Shown here: positions 38,921 to 47,455 of the stretch, in pieces
How the letters are laid out: every line of letters begins with the position of its first letter
Numbering within the stretch: position 1 is the stretch's first letter
NCBI RefSeq assembly: GCF_002960445.1
Contig: NZ_POJD01000257.1
Span: 1-56,587, forward strand
Direction of reading: 5' to 3'
DNA: 56,587 bases
Source of the DNA: Streptococcus suis
GTDB lineage: Bacteria > Bacillota > Bacilli > Lactobacillales > Streptococcaceae
Made by a program: the position numbers and the translations under genes
The notes under the pieces: model-generated
The model's input: the letters and a program-made list of their open reading frames with translations, nothing else
Databases searched by the model: none
What the model was told of the DNA's origin: nothing

Positions 38921-38948
38921 ATTCTACCATAATCTGAAAAAATTGCAA
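38921..38948 (-). promoter_or_regulatory. Promoter of the candidate small RNA
   Basis: On the minus strand TTGCAA (38948-38943), 16 bases, TAGAAT (38926-38921). The predicted start is near 38914, at the 5' edge of the structured region. Confidence 0.65.
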
Positions 38949-38954
38949 GTCACA

Positions 38955-39242
38955 CTAATCTAAACGTTCTTGAATAGTCACTTGTACTCTATCACCAGCC
39001 TGTTTTCCAATAGCAACTCGAATAGCCTTTTGAACGCCAATAATGTAAGAGATATTGCCTGCTTCATCCTTAACTCCCATATTGACAATGGAACCATCGT
39101 AGGGATGACCGTCAAATGTCGCGGTTACCTTGACCCTCCCCTTGCCAAACTCTTCTCGTATATCATAGGGAAAGATGACATAGGCTCCACCCTTGTCTGG
39201 CACTGGATGGATAAGGGCTTCAAATTCATAAACTTTAGACAT
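38955..39242 (-). CDS. DUF1905 domain protein
   Basis: 95 residues, the normal size for free-standing DUF1905 proteins (small beta-barrel). Typical pattern: FEALIHPVPDKGGAYVIFPYD at the start, RVKVTATFDGHPYDGS in the middle and GDRVQVTIQERLD at the end. The function is unknown. It lies eight bases after the AlkD-like gene and is the last gene of an operon. No terminator lies between it and the small-RNA promoter, so the RNA terminator may also serve this operon. Confidence 0.85.
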   Translation of the reverse strand: MSKVYEFEALIHPVPDKGGAYVIFPYDIREEFGKGRVKVTATFDGHPYDGSIVNMGVKDEAGNISYIIGVQKAIRVAIGKQAGDRVQVTIQERLD

Positions 39243-39250
39243 GGTCCCTC

Positions 39251-39904
39251 CTAGATGTACTTACTAGCCTCGCGAATGGACAAGCCTGCCATTTGGGAAC
39301 GGTATTTGTCAAGAAAAGTTCGGACCCAGTCAGGATTGGTCTTAGAATAATCCCGTAAGCTCCAACCAATTGCCTTGTTGATGAAAAATTCTGTCTGATT
39401 GAGATTATTGACCAGGATTTTCTCCAACAACTCTATATCTGTCTTTTCTTTCTGCAAGAGTTGGTGGTCAATGGCAATTCGCCTCAACCAGAAATCATCA
39501 TCCACACTCCATTCCAAAATGGTCTGCTTGGCCTCTGGATTGTCCAAGACAATCTTACCAACTAGCTTGTCTAGACCGTCAATACTATCCCACCATGACT
39601 TTGTCTGAGCAAGCTTTTTCAAACGGGGTAGGTCGGCTAAAACCAAATCCTTTTTCTTTGTCACCAGATAATCAATAGCGATATACTGAAACTCACGATA
39701 GGGGCTAGCCCAACAAGCCTCTACAAAATCCCAGTTAATTCCCTGAGCCTTGAAATCTTTGAAAAACTGCTTGGCAACTTTTCGGCGGTCAGGCGTTCGT
39801 ACACCTAAGAATTCAAAGTTATTTTTCATATAAGCTTTCATAGGCTGGGCTTGACTAGCATCAGCCACAGCATTGAGCCGTTTCTCTAGTTCTTCAATTT
39901 TCAT
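39251..39904 (-). CDS. AlkD-like DNA alkylation repair protein
   Basis: 217 residues. HEAT-like repeat DNA glycosylase family that removes bulky or charged alkylated bases without flipping them. The residues that match the AlkD active site are present: Trp and Asp in SWWDSIDGLDK and Trp in KAIGWSLRDYSK. The frame extends to a GTG at 39913; the ATG at 39904 has TAGGTG at a proper distance and gives MKIEELEKRL, so it was chosen. Either start lies within the end of the GNAT gene (11 or 20 bases of overlap). Confidence 0.9.
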   Translation of the reverse strand: MKIEELEKRLNAVADASQAQPMKAYMKNNFEFLGVRTPDRRKVAKQFFKDFKAQGINWDFVEACWASPYREFQYIAIDYLVTKKKDLVLADLPRLKKLAQTKSWWDSIDGLDKLVGKIVLDNPEAKQTILEWSVDDDFWLRRIAIDHQLLQKEKTDIELLEKILVNNLNQTEFFINKAIGWSLRDYSKTNPDWVRTFLDKYRSQMAGLSIREASKYI

Positions 39905-40403
39905 CCATTTCACCTACCAAAGATTTTTGAAGCCAGACAATATCGTGCCAGGTATCAAATTTATAACCAACTTTTTTGAAATGAGCCACCTGTTCGTAGC
40001 CCCGTTTCTCATGGAGGGCTAGGGAAGCTGGATTGGGCAGGGCGATACAGGCTAAAAAATTCTTAAAGCCACGCGCCGTCAAGTCTTCTTCCAAGGCATC
40101 ATATAAAAGACTTCCGATTCCTTTTCCACGTGCCTCTTGAGCAACATAAACAGACAATTCAACTGTCCAATCGTAAGCGGCACGATCTTTGTAGGTTGAA
40201 GCATACGCATATCCCACAAGAGCTCCTTCTTCTTCAGCGACTAGATAGGGAAATTTCTCCAAAGTCTTTTTAATCCGACTAGCAAATTCTGCCACAGTCG
40301 GCACTTCTGTTTCAAAAGTAATGGCGGTACCTTCAACATAAGGAGCGTAGATAGCCACCAAATCTGCAGCATCCTCTATCTGAGCTGACCGAATGTTTAT
40401 CAT
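39894..40403 (-). CDS. GNAT acetyltransferase, phosphinothricin acetyltransferase-like
   Basis: 169 residues. The N-terminus IRSAQIEDAADLVAIYAPYVEGTAITFETEVP and the acetyl-CoA loop VAQEARGKGIGSLLYDALEE are those of the Pat/Bar-like and MddA-like group, which acetylate phosphinothricin, methionine sulfoximine or similar amino acid analogues. The substrate here is unknown. The gene follows the lipoprotein gene without a gap (its start directly follows that stop) and overlaps the AlkD-like gene, so translation is coupled. Confidence 0.88.
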   Translation of the reverse strand: MINIRSAQIEDAADLVAIYAPYVEGTAITFETEVPTVAEFASRIKKTLEKFPYLVAEEEGALVGYAYASTYKDRAAYDWTVELSVYVAQEARGKGIGSLLYDALEEDLTARGFKNFLACIALPNPASLALHEKRGYEQVAHFKKVGYKFDTWHDIVWLQKSLVGEMDEN

Positions 40404-41021
40404 CTAGTTCTCCAACAATTCTCTGTCATAAATAGTATAGTCACAACGGTAGATAATCAAACGCTTGCCGTCAATTAAGAGTTCAGAAGTCTTAGGCGCA
40501 TCGGAAGCATAGAGGGACACCTTATCACCAGCATAGGTCGCTAGAGGTGTTCCGTTTTGCGAACGAATTAAAACAACCTTTGCTTTTCCTGTAAAATCAT
40601 TTTTTAAGCTAGAAACCATCCGATTAACAATGGGAATAGATGGATCATAGTTGACCATATCTACAGAAGATTGATACTTGGCAAATAAATCCTCCAAACC
40701 TTCTTCTGCAGCAATCAAGGACGAACCAACATGGTCAATTTCATAATTACCAAGTGTCACCTTCAAAACAGACGAATCCGCATTGGAATAGCCTTCGGCA
40801 TCCACGGAGTCAAACTCCTCATTCCGCGAAATCGATAAGGATTTACCAGACATTTCATCGATTAACTGAGAATTTTCATCAAATGTCCGAACTGTCATTT
40901 CCAAACCAATCCATTCTTCCTTGGTATTTTTCCACCAATTTGAAATCGACTGACAGGCTGACAAAGTAAACAAACTTGCGACTAAAACAGCACTAAGTGC
41001 TAGTTTTTTATTCAATCTCAT
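40404..41021 (-). CDS. DUF5052 family lipoprotein
   Basis: 205 residues. Signal peptide with lipobox LSAC, the acylated Cys at 23 followed by QSISNWWKNTKEEWIGL. The rest matches the streptococcal DUF5052 family as I recall it, with a C-terminal YRCDYTIYDRELLEN. Extracellular, membrane-anchored, unknown function. It is the first gene of the operon with the GNAT, AlkD-like and DUF1905 genes; GGAGG precedes its start. A -10-like TACAAT is found about 25 bases upstream. Confidence 0.8.
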   Translation of the reverse strand: MRLNKKLALSAVLVASLFTLSACQSISNWWKNTKEEWIGLEMTVRTFDENSQLIDEMSGKSLSISRNEEFDSVDAEGYSNADSSVLKVTLGNYEIDHVGSSLIAAEEGLEDLFAKYQSSVDMVNYDPSIPIVNRMVSSLKNDFTGKAKVVLIRSQNGTPLATYAGDKVSLYASDAPKTSELLIDGKRLIIYRCDYTIYDRELLEN

Positions 41022-41065
41022 ATAAAACCTCCAATGGTTGATACCTTATTGTAACATGGAAGAAG

Positions 41066-41086
41066 AAAAACCGCCCTATCGGACGG
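41066..41086 (-). terminator. Terminator of the RclA-like gene
   Basis: CCGCCC (41071-41076) pairs with GGACGG (41081-41086) with one mismatch and four loop bases; five T follow on the minus strand. Confidence 0.75.
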
Positions 41087-41097
41087 TCATTACACCA

Positions 41098-42414
41098 TTA
41101 AAAATTAAAGACGTCATTCAAATTCTCAGCCATAGTCGGATGGGTGAAAATCTGTGTTTTAAAGTAGGTATAAGGGATTTTATTATCAATGGCCATAGCA
41201 ATCAGGTTAATCAGCTCCTCAGAATTGCGACCAAAGAGAGTCGCACCCAGAACAAGCTTACTTTCCTTATCCACGATAACCTTGAAAATGCCTTTGAGGT
41301 CATTATTGACATGGGCGCGTGGCATATTGGCAACAGGCAATTCATTGGCAATGTAGTCGTAACCCGCTTCTTTGGCTTCCTTCTCGGTCAGACCGACACG
41401 AGAAAGCACAGGCGTGATAAAGACGCTGGTTGGGATTGACTTGCGTTGGCTCAAGCTGTAAGTTCCAGTTCCAGTCAACTTGCCAAAAACGATACGGAAG
41501 TCGTCTAGAGATGTGTAAGTGAATTGTGGACCGCCATTGACATCGCCCACTGCATAGACACCTGGAACAGTCGTTTCGCAGTAGTCATCCACCTTAACAG
41601 CACCATTTTCCAAAAGCTCAATCGCCGTATTTTCCAAGCCCAAGTCAGCAGTATTTGGTACCCGACCTGTCGCATAGAGGACAGCATCAAAGTTAGCTGT
41701 TTCACCATTGACAGTCACGGCAACTTGCTCTCCTGCAGCTGCTACTTGCTCGATTTTCGCACCCAAGACAAAGGTCACGCCAGCTTCTTCCATATACTCC
41801 TTAGCTAGCTTGACAACCACTTCCTCTTCTCTTTGTAAAATAGCAGAGCCAGCTTCATATACCGTCACCTGACTGCCGAGTTTGCTGTAAAGTCCAGCAA
41901 ATTCAAGGCCAATGTTACCACCACCGATAATTGCCAACTTGTCAGGACGAACCTCCAAATTCTGAATGCCAGTACTGTCATAAACGTGAGCTGTATCCAA
42001 CAAGCCAGGAATTGGAAGAACACGCGACTTGGCACCTGTGTTAATGATAACAGTTTCAGCAGTTAACTGAAGGCTTTCTTCTCCGGCAACTACCTCCACA
42101 ACCTTGTCAGCCACAAAGCGCGCGTGACCTTGATAGAGATAAGCTCCACTGCCTTTCAAGACTGCTTCATTTTTATTCCGTAAGCGAGTGGTCACGGTTT
42201 CTTTTTGCTCCATGACCTGTTCAAAGGTCCAGTTTTTATCTGCTGCTACCAAGAGGGTCTTGGTTGGAATACAGCCGATATTGATACAGGTGCCACCAAA
42301 CATGGCAGGATTTTCCTCAACCAAAGCTACCTTTTTACCAGCTGCAGAAAGCTTTCCTGCTAAGGTCTTTCCAGCCTTACCAAAACCGATAACTAACAAA
42401 TCAAATTGTTCCAT
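41098..42414 (-). CDS. RclA-like pyridine nucleotide-disulfide oxidoreductase
   Basis: 438 residues from the preferred start. FAD motif LLVIGFGKAGKTLAGKL, redox cysteine pair CINIGC (43 and 48), NAD motif LAIIGGGNIGLEFAGLY, FAD motif VYAVGDVNGG and the C-terminal interface His of IFTHPTMAENLND. GFGKAGKTLA together with GGTCINIGCIPTKTL is the RclA hallmark; RclA is an NADH-dependent Cu(II) reductase protecting against hypochlorous acid in E. coli. The frame is open to 42471, but AAAGGAG lies before the ATG at 42414. A defence role against neutrophil oxidants is inferred. Confidence 0.85.
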   Translation of the reverse strand: MEQFDLLVIGFGKAGKTLAGKLSAAGKKVALVEENPAMFGGTCINIGCIPTKTLLVAADKNWTFEQVMEQKETVTTRLRNKNEAVLKGSGAYLYQGHARFVADKVVEVVAGEESLQLTAETVIINTGAKSRVLPIPGLLDTAHVYDSTGIQNLEVRPDKLAIIGGGNIGLEFAGLYSKLGSQVTVYEAGSAILQREEEVVVKLAKEYMEEAGVTFVLGAKIEQVAAAGEQVAVTVNGETANFDAVLYATGRVPNTADLGLENTAIELLENGAVKVDDYCETTVPGVYAVGDVNGGPQFTYTSLDDFRIVFGKLTGTGTYSLSQRKSIPTSVFITPVLSRVGLTEKEAKEAGYDYIANELPVANMPRAHVNNDLKGIFKVIVDKESKLVLGATLFGRNSEELINLIAMAIDNKIPYTYFKTQIFTHPTMAENLNDVFNF

Positions 42415-42473
42415 AAGATACTCCTTTTGTTTTTTCAACCCTAGTCTATCAAAAAAGAACAGTTTTGGCACAA

Positions 42474-42492
42474 TTCTGCTACGGCAGTAGAA
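42474..42492. promoter_or_regulatory. Imperfect palindrome between divergent genes
   Basis: TTCTGCTACGGCAGTAGAA (19 bases) is symmetric at most positions and lies between the RclA-like gene and the divergent PrsW-like gene. It could be an operator. No regulator gene is adjacent. Confidence 0.3.
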
Positions 42493-42527
42493 TTTTGAAT
42501 TACTTTAGCAAAAAAACAGATAAAAAT

Positions 42528-42557
42528 TAGACAAGATGGCATAATTTTTGCTACAAT
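42528..42557 (+). promoter_or_regulatory. Promoter of the PrsW-like gene
   Basis: TAGACA (42528-42533), 18 bases, TACAAT (42552-42557). AAAGGAG precedes the start codon. Confidence 0.5.
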
Positions 42558-42596
42558 GTATCCATACACTAATTTATTAATACAAAGGAGTTTTCA

Positions 42597-43406
42597 ATGC
42601 GAAACATATTACACTATTGTAAAACCTACTTCCCCATCCTTTTAGCCAGCTTTGGTTTTGTAAAAGGCTGTCAAATGATATTTGAAGAGTTGGCCAAACC
42701 AAATGGCATGGAAGCCAAGTATCCCTTATTTTTACTGACTATTTCTGTTGCTGCCCTTTATATCATTCCCCTGGTCTATTTTATCCGCTATTTGGAAAAC
42801 CGCTATGCTATTTCCAAAAAAGTCAGTCATTTAAGTTGGATTTTGGGACTAACTGCCGGAGTGGCTTTTTCAGACTATGGACACACTGCTATCGGTTACT
42901 TTTTGCTAGAGATTGTTAAGGTCAGTGATGATTTTCGTTATGACTGGGGGGCTGCTGTTTCTGCCCCGTTTGCAGAAGAGTTTGGCAAGGCTCTGGTTGT
43001 TCTCTTGGTTTTACTAATTGCAAGAAAAATAACTCTCAAACATGCCTTGGTCAGCGGTATGATTGCGGGTCTCAGTTTCCAAATTGTTGAAGATATCATG
43101 TTCACTTTTCGTGATATGTTTATTGGTAAACTGGATGGGTTTGAGACCATTATCGGTCGTGTTGGACAGGCTGGTTGGACCCACTGGGTATTTACCATGC
43201 TCTTTGCTATTGGCATGGTGGCACTTTTTACCAAACAAAAAGCCATGTCAATAGTTCAAGGTCTATTTTGGATTGCGGCAAGTATCAGTCTGCACTTCTT
43301 CTTCAATTCTCCATTACACACTGGTATGTTGACAACCCTACTCCCAATGGCTAGTGTCTTGCTGGGACTTCTTGCCTTTCGAACTGTTGATACATTTGCA
43401 GAATAA
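42597..43406 (+). CDS. PrsW family intramembrane metalloprotease
   Basis: 269 residues with about eight hydrophobic segments. The family's metal-binding motifs are present within membrane helices: EEFGK after APFA, FQIVED, HWVFT and LHFFFNSP. PrsW cleaves anti-sigma factors in Bacillus; other members have unknown targets. It is transcribed alone, divergent from the RclA-like gene. The target in this organism is unknown. Confidence 0.85.
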   Translation: MRNILHYCKTYFPILLASFGFVKGCQMIFEELAKPNGMEAKYPLFLLTISVAALYIIPLVYFIRYLENRYAISKKVSHLSWILGLTAGVAFSDYGHTAIGYFLLEIVKVSDDFRYDWGAAVSAPFAEEFGKALVVLLVLLIARKITLKHALVSGMIAGLSFQIVEDIMFTFRDMFIGKLDGFETIIGRVGQAGWTHWVFTMLFAIGMVALFTKQKAMSIVQGLFWIAASISLHFFFNSPLHTGMLTTLLPMASVLLGLLAFRTVDTFAE

Positions 43407-43430
43407 ACTAACAAAGAGACTAAATGATAA

Positions 43431-43471
43431 GCATAAAATCACCTTTACTAATTGTGATTCTATGTTTTTTT
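43431..43471 (+). terminator. Terminator of the PrsW-like gene
   Basis: CATA-AATCAC pairs with GTGATT-TATG with one mismatch and is followed by seven T. Confidence 0.75.
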
Positions 43472-43639
43472 ATCTAATCATCTTTATGCTATCCTGACTT
43501 TCCAACCCACCTCACCAGTTCCTTTATCCTAGCTTTATCTTAACTTTTTAAATTCGTTTTAGAAAGGTTTGTAAATACCGAGAAGTATGATTAAAAAGTT
43601 CTCTCACATCCTACTTTTTCATCAAAAATATATGGTATA

Positions 43640-43668
43640 TTGACATCTTGATTTTACTCTTGTATAAT
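43640..43668 (+). promoter_or_regulatory. Fully consensus promoter of the DUF5648 gene
   Basis: TTGACA (43640-43645), exactly 17 bases, TATAAT (43663-43668). The ATG is 97 bases past the -10 box, leaving a 5' untranslated region of about 90 bases. The DNA from 43472 to 43639 shows nothing further. Confidence 0.85.
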
Positions 43669-43764
43669 TAAAGTGATAAAAATAAGTTAGGAAGATTTAC
43701 TATTAGAAGTTGAAAAATAAAACATGTCAATTGGACTGTGGTTCGTTAATAGAAGGGAAACAAG

Positions 43765-44673
43765 ATGAAAAACAAAACTATTTTTATGATTGCATTGACT
43801 CTAGGATTATTATTACTATTTTGGAGAGGTTCACCCCTTAATGCAGCAGAAAGCAACTCTTATATAGCAGACCATAGTCAGAAAGTTGAGTTGGACAATC
43901 TAACCCTACCAACAGAAGTTAGAGTGGGCGATTTTGGACAAATACGCCGTAGCCTCTCGGATAGTTACTACGACTTAGAATTCAGTCTTGATTTTGAGGT
44001 AGAGGATGCTTCTGTGCTATCAATAGGAGAAAAAGGAGATTGGAAAGCACTTAAAGCTGGAATAACATCCGTTACCGTCCTTCCAGCACAACCAGATAAA
44101 AAACAAAGTTTTTTAAATGAATTATCACAAAAAAATTGGACTTATTTTCCTGGTGTTTATTTAGGACAGACTCCCGTTTCTTCACATCAACAATCTTCCC
44201 CAGAAAAGACGACCTTCACTGTAACCGTCCTCGAAACAAATGAACCCGACCAATTAGACACTCCAATTCCTATGTATAGACTATATAATCCAGTTAACCA
44301 CGAGCATTTTTATACCTCAGATGAGCATGAAAAAGATTATCTGGTAAAAATTGGATGGGGAAATGATGAAGGAATTGCTTGGCATTTCATAAATGCTACT
44401 TCAAATGACAAACCTGTTTATCGTCTCTATAATCCCATTCTCAAAGACCATCACTATACCTTGGATAAACATGAGGTAAACGTTTTAACAAGTCGATTTG
44501 GTTGGAAACAAGAAGGTATCGGATGGTATTCAAATGGAAACAAAGAAGTGCATCGTTTGTTTCATCCAGGATTAGTCAGTGGTTCCCATCACTATACCTT
44601 GGATAAAAATGAAGTCAGAGTACTTCAAGAAAGAGGTTGGATCTATGAAGGTGTCGCTTGGTATGCTTATTAG
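43765..44673 (+). CDS. Secreted protein with Ig-like domain and three DUF5648 repeats
   Basis: 302 residues. Signal peptide with cleavage near LNAAES (about 26-29). Residues about 40-145 look like a Big_2-type bacterial Ig domain (SVLSIGEKGDWKALKAGITSVTV). The C-terminal half is three DUF5648 repeats of about 40 residues, each with YRLYNP or a variant, HxHxYT and GW...GI/VAWY. DUF5648 repeats occur in secreted, often wall-active or glycan-binding proteins of Firmicutes. There is no catalytic domain and no wall-sorting signal. AAGGGAAAC-type sequence is the ribosome binding site. The role, perhaps adhesion, is inferred. Confidence 0.8.
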   Translation: MKNKTIFMIALTLGLLLLFWRGSPLNAAESNSYIADHSQKVELDNLTLPTEVRVGDFGQIRRSLSDSYYDLEFSLDFEVEDASVLSIGEKGDWKALKAGITSVTVLPAQPDKKQSFLNELSQKNWTYFPGVYLGQTPVSSHQQSSPEKTTFTVTVLETNEPDQLDTPIPMYRLYNPVNHEHFYTSDEHEKDYLVKIGWGNDEGIAWHFINATSNDKPVYRLYNPILKDHHYTLDKHEVNVLTSRFGWKQEGIGWYSNGNKEVHRLFHPGLVSGSHHYTLDKNEVRVLQERGWIYEGVAWYAY

Positions 44674-44783
44674 GTGGAGATGGAACATTCATTTCAAGAA
44701 TTATAAAAATTACTGAGGAGACACATTCTACAAATAGTCAGACTATTTCTCTAAATAAAGAGCGTCTAAACTCACATAAACAG

Positions 44784-44830
44784 AAAAGCATAGACTCATT
44801 TTACCTAAATAAAATGAGTCTATGCTTTTT
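44784..44830. terminator. Strong bidirectional terminator
   Basis: A perfect 20-base stem (44784-44803 with 44810-44829) with a six-base loop has AAAA at the left and TTTTTT at the right. It can stop both the DUF5648 gene and fhs. The DNA between 44674 and 44783 holds nothing I can support. Confidence 0.92.
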
Positions 44831-44871
44831 TCTTGCCAGCAATCCTATTTTATAAACTTCTATTGTTCTAT

Positions 44872-46542
44872 CTAGAACAAACCAATAGCTGTTCCATCTT
44901 CTGCCACATCCATATTGAGGGCTGCAGGGGCTTTTGGAAGACCTGGCATGGTCATAACATCACCTGTAAGAGCAACGATGAAACCTGCTCCCAATTTTGG
45001 AACGAATTCACGGACTGTAATGTCAAAGTCTGTGGGTGCACCAAGAGCAAACTGATCATCTGAGAAGCTGTATTGGGTCTTGGCCATGCAGACTGGCAAT
45101 TTATCCCAACCATTCTTAGCAAATTCAGTCAATTGATTACGAGCCTTCTTCTCGAAAACGACACCAGTACCACCGTAGATTTGGGTAACAATCTTAGTCA
45201 CTTTTTCTTCTAGGCTATCGTCTGCCTTGTAAAGACATTGGTAATTAGCTGCTTGGTTTTCAATAGTAGCAACAACTGTTTCAGCCAATTCAACACCACC
45301 GTCAGCACCATTTGCCCATACGCTAGCCAATTCAACAGGTACACCAATCTCAGCACAAAGTTCTTTCAAAGCTGCAATTTCGTCAGCTGTGTCAGATACA
45401 AATTCATTGATAGCGACGACTGCTGGAATACCGTATTTCTGAATATTTTCAACGTGACGCTTCAAGTTAGAAAAACCAGCTTTCACTGCCTCTACATTTT
45501 CAGTTGAAAGTTCTGTCTTAGCTACACCACCATGCATTTTTAGGGCACGAAGAGTGGCGACAATGACCACTGCATCCGGTGCTTTTGGAAGATTTGGAAC
45601 TTTAATATCGAGGAATTTCTCTGCTCCAAGGTCAGCACCAAATCCTGCTTCTGTGACCGTATAGTCGGCCAAACGCAGAGCTGTTGTGGTAGCGAGCACT
45701 GAGTTACAGCCATGAGCGATGTTAGCAAATGGACCACCGTGGACAAAGGCTGGCGTGCCATAGATAGTTTGGACAAGGTTTGGTTTGATAGCGTCTTTCA
45801 AAATGAGGGTAAGAGCACCTTCTACTGCCAAATCCCGCACGTAAACTGGACTGCGATCGAAACGATAACCAATCACAATATTTGCCAAGCGTTCTTTCAA
45901 GTCATTGATGTCAGTCGCCAAACACAAGATTGCCATGATTTCAGACGCTACCGTAATGTCAAAACCATCTTCACGTGGAATACCATTGAGCGGCCCACCC
46001 AAGCCAACCGTCACCTTACGAAGCGCGCGGTCGTTGAGGTCCACGACACGTTTCCAGATGATACGGCGCTGGTCAATGCCAATCGCATTTCCTTGATGTA
46101 TATGGTTATCAATCAAGGCAGAGAGAGCATTGTTGGCAGTCGTAATGGCGTGCATATCGCCAGTAAAGTGTAAGTTAATATCTTCCATTGGCAAGACTTG
46201 GGCAAAGCCACCGCCAGCAGCTCCCCCCTTGATACCCATAACTGGACCCAAAGAAGGCTCACGGAGGGCAATCATGGTTTTCTTACCAATTTTTGACAAT
46301 GCATCAGCCAAACCGATAGTAATGGTTGACTTGCCTTCTCCTGCAGGTGTTGGGTTGATAGCAGTCACCAAGATTAGCTTACCAGGCGCATTGTCTTTTA
46401 CCGCATTGATTTTATCAAAGGACAATTTTGCCTTGTATTTTCCATAGAGTTCAATATCGTCAAAACTGATACCAACTTTTTCAACGATTTCAGTAATGGG
46501 TTTCAAGGTCACACTTTGTGCAATTTCAATATCTGTTTTCAT
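44872..46542 (-). CDS. fhs: Formate-tetrahydrofolate ligase
   Basis: 556 residues. ATP-dependent synthesis of 10-formyl-THF from formate for purine and initiator-tRNA formylation. Phosphate loop TPAGEGKST near residue 66 and the conserved [20 protein letters not shown] follow the family. The frame is open to 46671, but GGAGCTC lies just before the ATG at 46542 and the family begins MKTDIEIA, so the shorter form was chosen. Transcribed alone. Confidence 0.96.
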   Translation of the reverse strand: MKTDIEIAQSVTLKPITEIVEKVGISFDDIELYGKYKAKLSFDKINAVKDNAPGKLILVTAINPTPAGEGKSTITIGLADALSKIGKKTMIALREPSLGPVMGIKGGAAGGGFAQVLPMEDINLHFTGDMHAITTANNALSALIDNHIHQGNAIGIDQRRIIWKRVVDLNDRALRKVTVGLGGPLNGIPREDGFDITVASEIMAILCLATDINDLKERLANIVIGYRFDRSPVYVRDLAVEGALTLILKDAIKPNLVQTIYGTPAFVHGGPFANIAHGCNSVLATTTALRLADYTVTEAGFGADLGAEKFLDIKVPNLPKAPDAVVIVATLRALKMHGGVAKTELSTENVEAVKAGFSNLKRHVENIQKYGIPAVVAINEFVSDTADEIAALKELCAEIGVPVELASVWANGADGGVELAETVVATIENQAANYQCLYKADDSLEEKVTKIVTQIYGGTGVVFEKKARNQLTEFAKNGWDKLPVCMAKTQYSFSDDQFALGAPTDFDITVREFVPKLGAGFIVALTGDVMTMPGLPKAPAALNMDVAEDGTAIGLF

Positions 46543-46724
46543 GAGAGCTCCATTTCCATATTTTTCACAAACATTATACCATAGAAAAAATGATTTTCGC
46601 ATATTTTCCGAAGTTATTACAGATAATGTACGGTTTTTAGATACAATTATTCCCGATGAAACCACAATCATTTCAGTTAGGGAGATGATTTAGTAAATCT
46701 TTGTGAAAAGACCTTCTCAGAAAC

Positions 46725-46753
46725 TTTACGAAAAATGGAAATTCTAGTACAAT
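46725..46753 (+). promoter_or_regulatory. Promoter of the coaB-coaC-panT operon, at the start codon
   Basis: TTTACG (46725-46730), 17 bases, TACAAT (46748-46753). The first ATG follows directly at 46754 and a second in-frame ATG lies at 46760, the position where transcription should begin. Confidence 0.6.
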
Positions 46754-46759
46754 ATGAAC

Positions 46760-47455
46760 ATGAAACTATTGATTACATCAGGTGGTACCAGTGAAGCCAT
46801 TGACCAAGTTCGTGCTATTACCAATCATGCCTCTGGCAATCTTGGAAAAATCATTGCTGAACAGGCTTTGAGGATTGGACATGAAGTCACGCTTGTCACT
46901 ACCAAGCAGGCTATTAAACCTGAACCACAGAAGAATTTAACCATTATTGAAATTACAAATGTTGAAAGTTTACAATCAACTTTAGAACCCTTGGTCAAGA
47001 CCCACCATGTCCTCATTCATAGCATGGCCGTATCGGATTATACACCTGTTTACATGACTGGCTTGGAGGAGGTTCAGGCAACCGAAGATATTACTAGCTT
47101 ATTGGATAAGAAAAATGCTGAAAGCAAGATTTCTTCCAAGGATGACTACCAAGTCCTTTTTCTCAAGAAAACGCCTAAAGTCATCTCCTACATCAAGAAA
47201 TGGAATCCTTCTATCAAACTGATTGGATTTAAGCTATTAGTCGATGTTTCTAAGGAAGAATTATTTGCTGTTGCCCGCCAAAGCATTGAACGCAATGGTG
47301 CAGATTATATCCTTGCTAATGACTTGACAGACATCAAGGGCAATCAACATATTGCCTATTTAGTAGACAAGACTTCCGAAGTTCAAGCTCAGACGAAAGA
47401 AGAAATTGCCCAACTCATTTTGGAAACTCTCGAAAAAGGAGAAAAACATGGCTAA
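46760..47455 (+). CDS. coaB: Phosphopantothenate-cysteine ligase (CoaB)
   Basis: 231 residues from the second ATG (233 from 46754). It joins cysteine to 4'-phosphopantothenate, the second step of CoA synthesis. The N-terminus KLLITSGGTSEAIDQVRAITNHASG is the nucleotide-binding motif; in streptococci CoaB is separate from CoaC, as here. No ribosome binding site precedes either ATG, and the promoter predicts a transcript that begins at the ATG at 46760, so this start was chosen. It overlaps coaC by eight bases. Confidence 0.93.
   Translation: MKLLITSGGTSEAIDQVRAITNHASGNLGKIIAEQALRIGHEVTLVTTKQAIKPEPQKNLTIIEITNVESLQSTLEPLVKTHHVLIHSMAVSDYTPVYMTGLEEVQATEDITSLLDKKNAESKISSKDDYQVLFLKKTPKVISYIKKWNPSIKLIGFKLLVDVSKEELFAVARQSIERNGADYILANDLTDIKGNQHIAYLVDKTSEVQAQTKEEIAQLILETLEKGEKHG

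Noticed and set aside
44872..46671. Longer fhs reading frame (599 residues)
   Set aside because: The first 43 codons are not part of the family, and a good ribosome binding site precedes the ATG at 46542.
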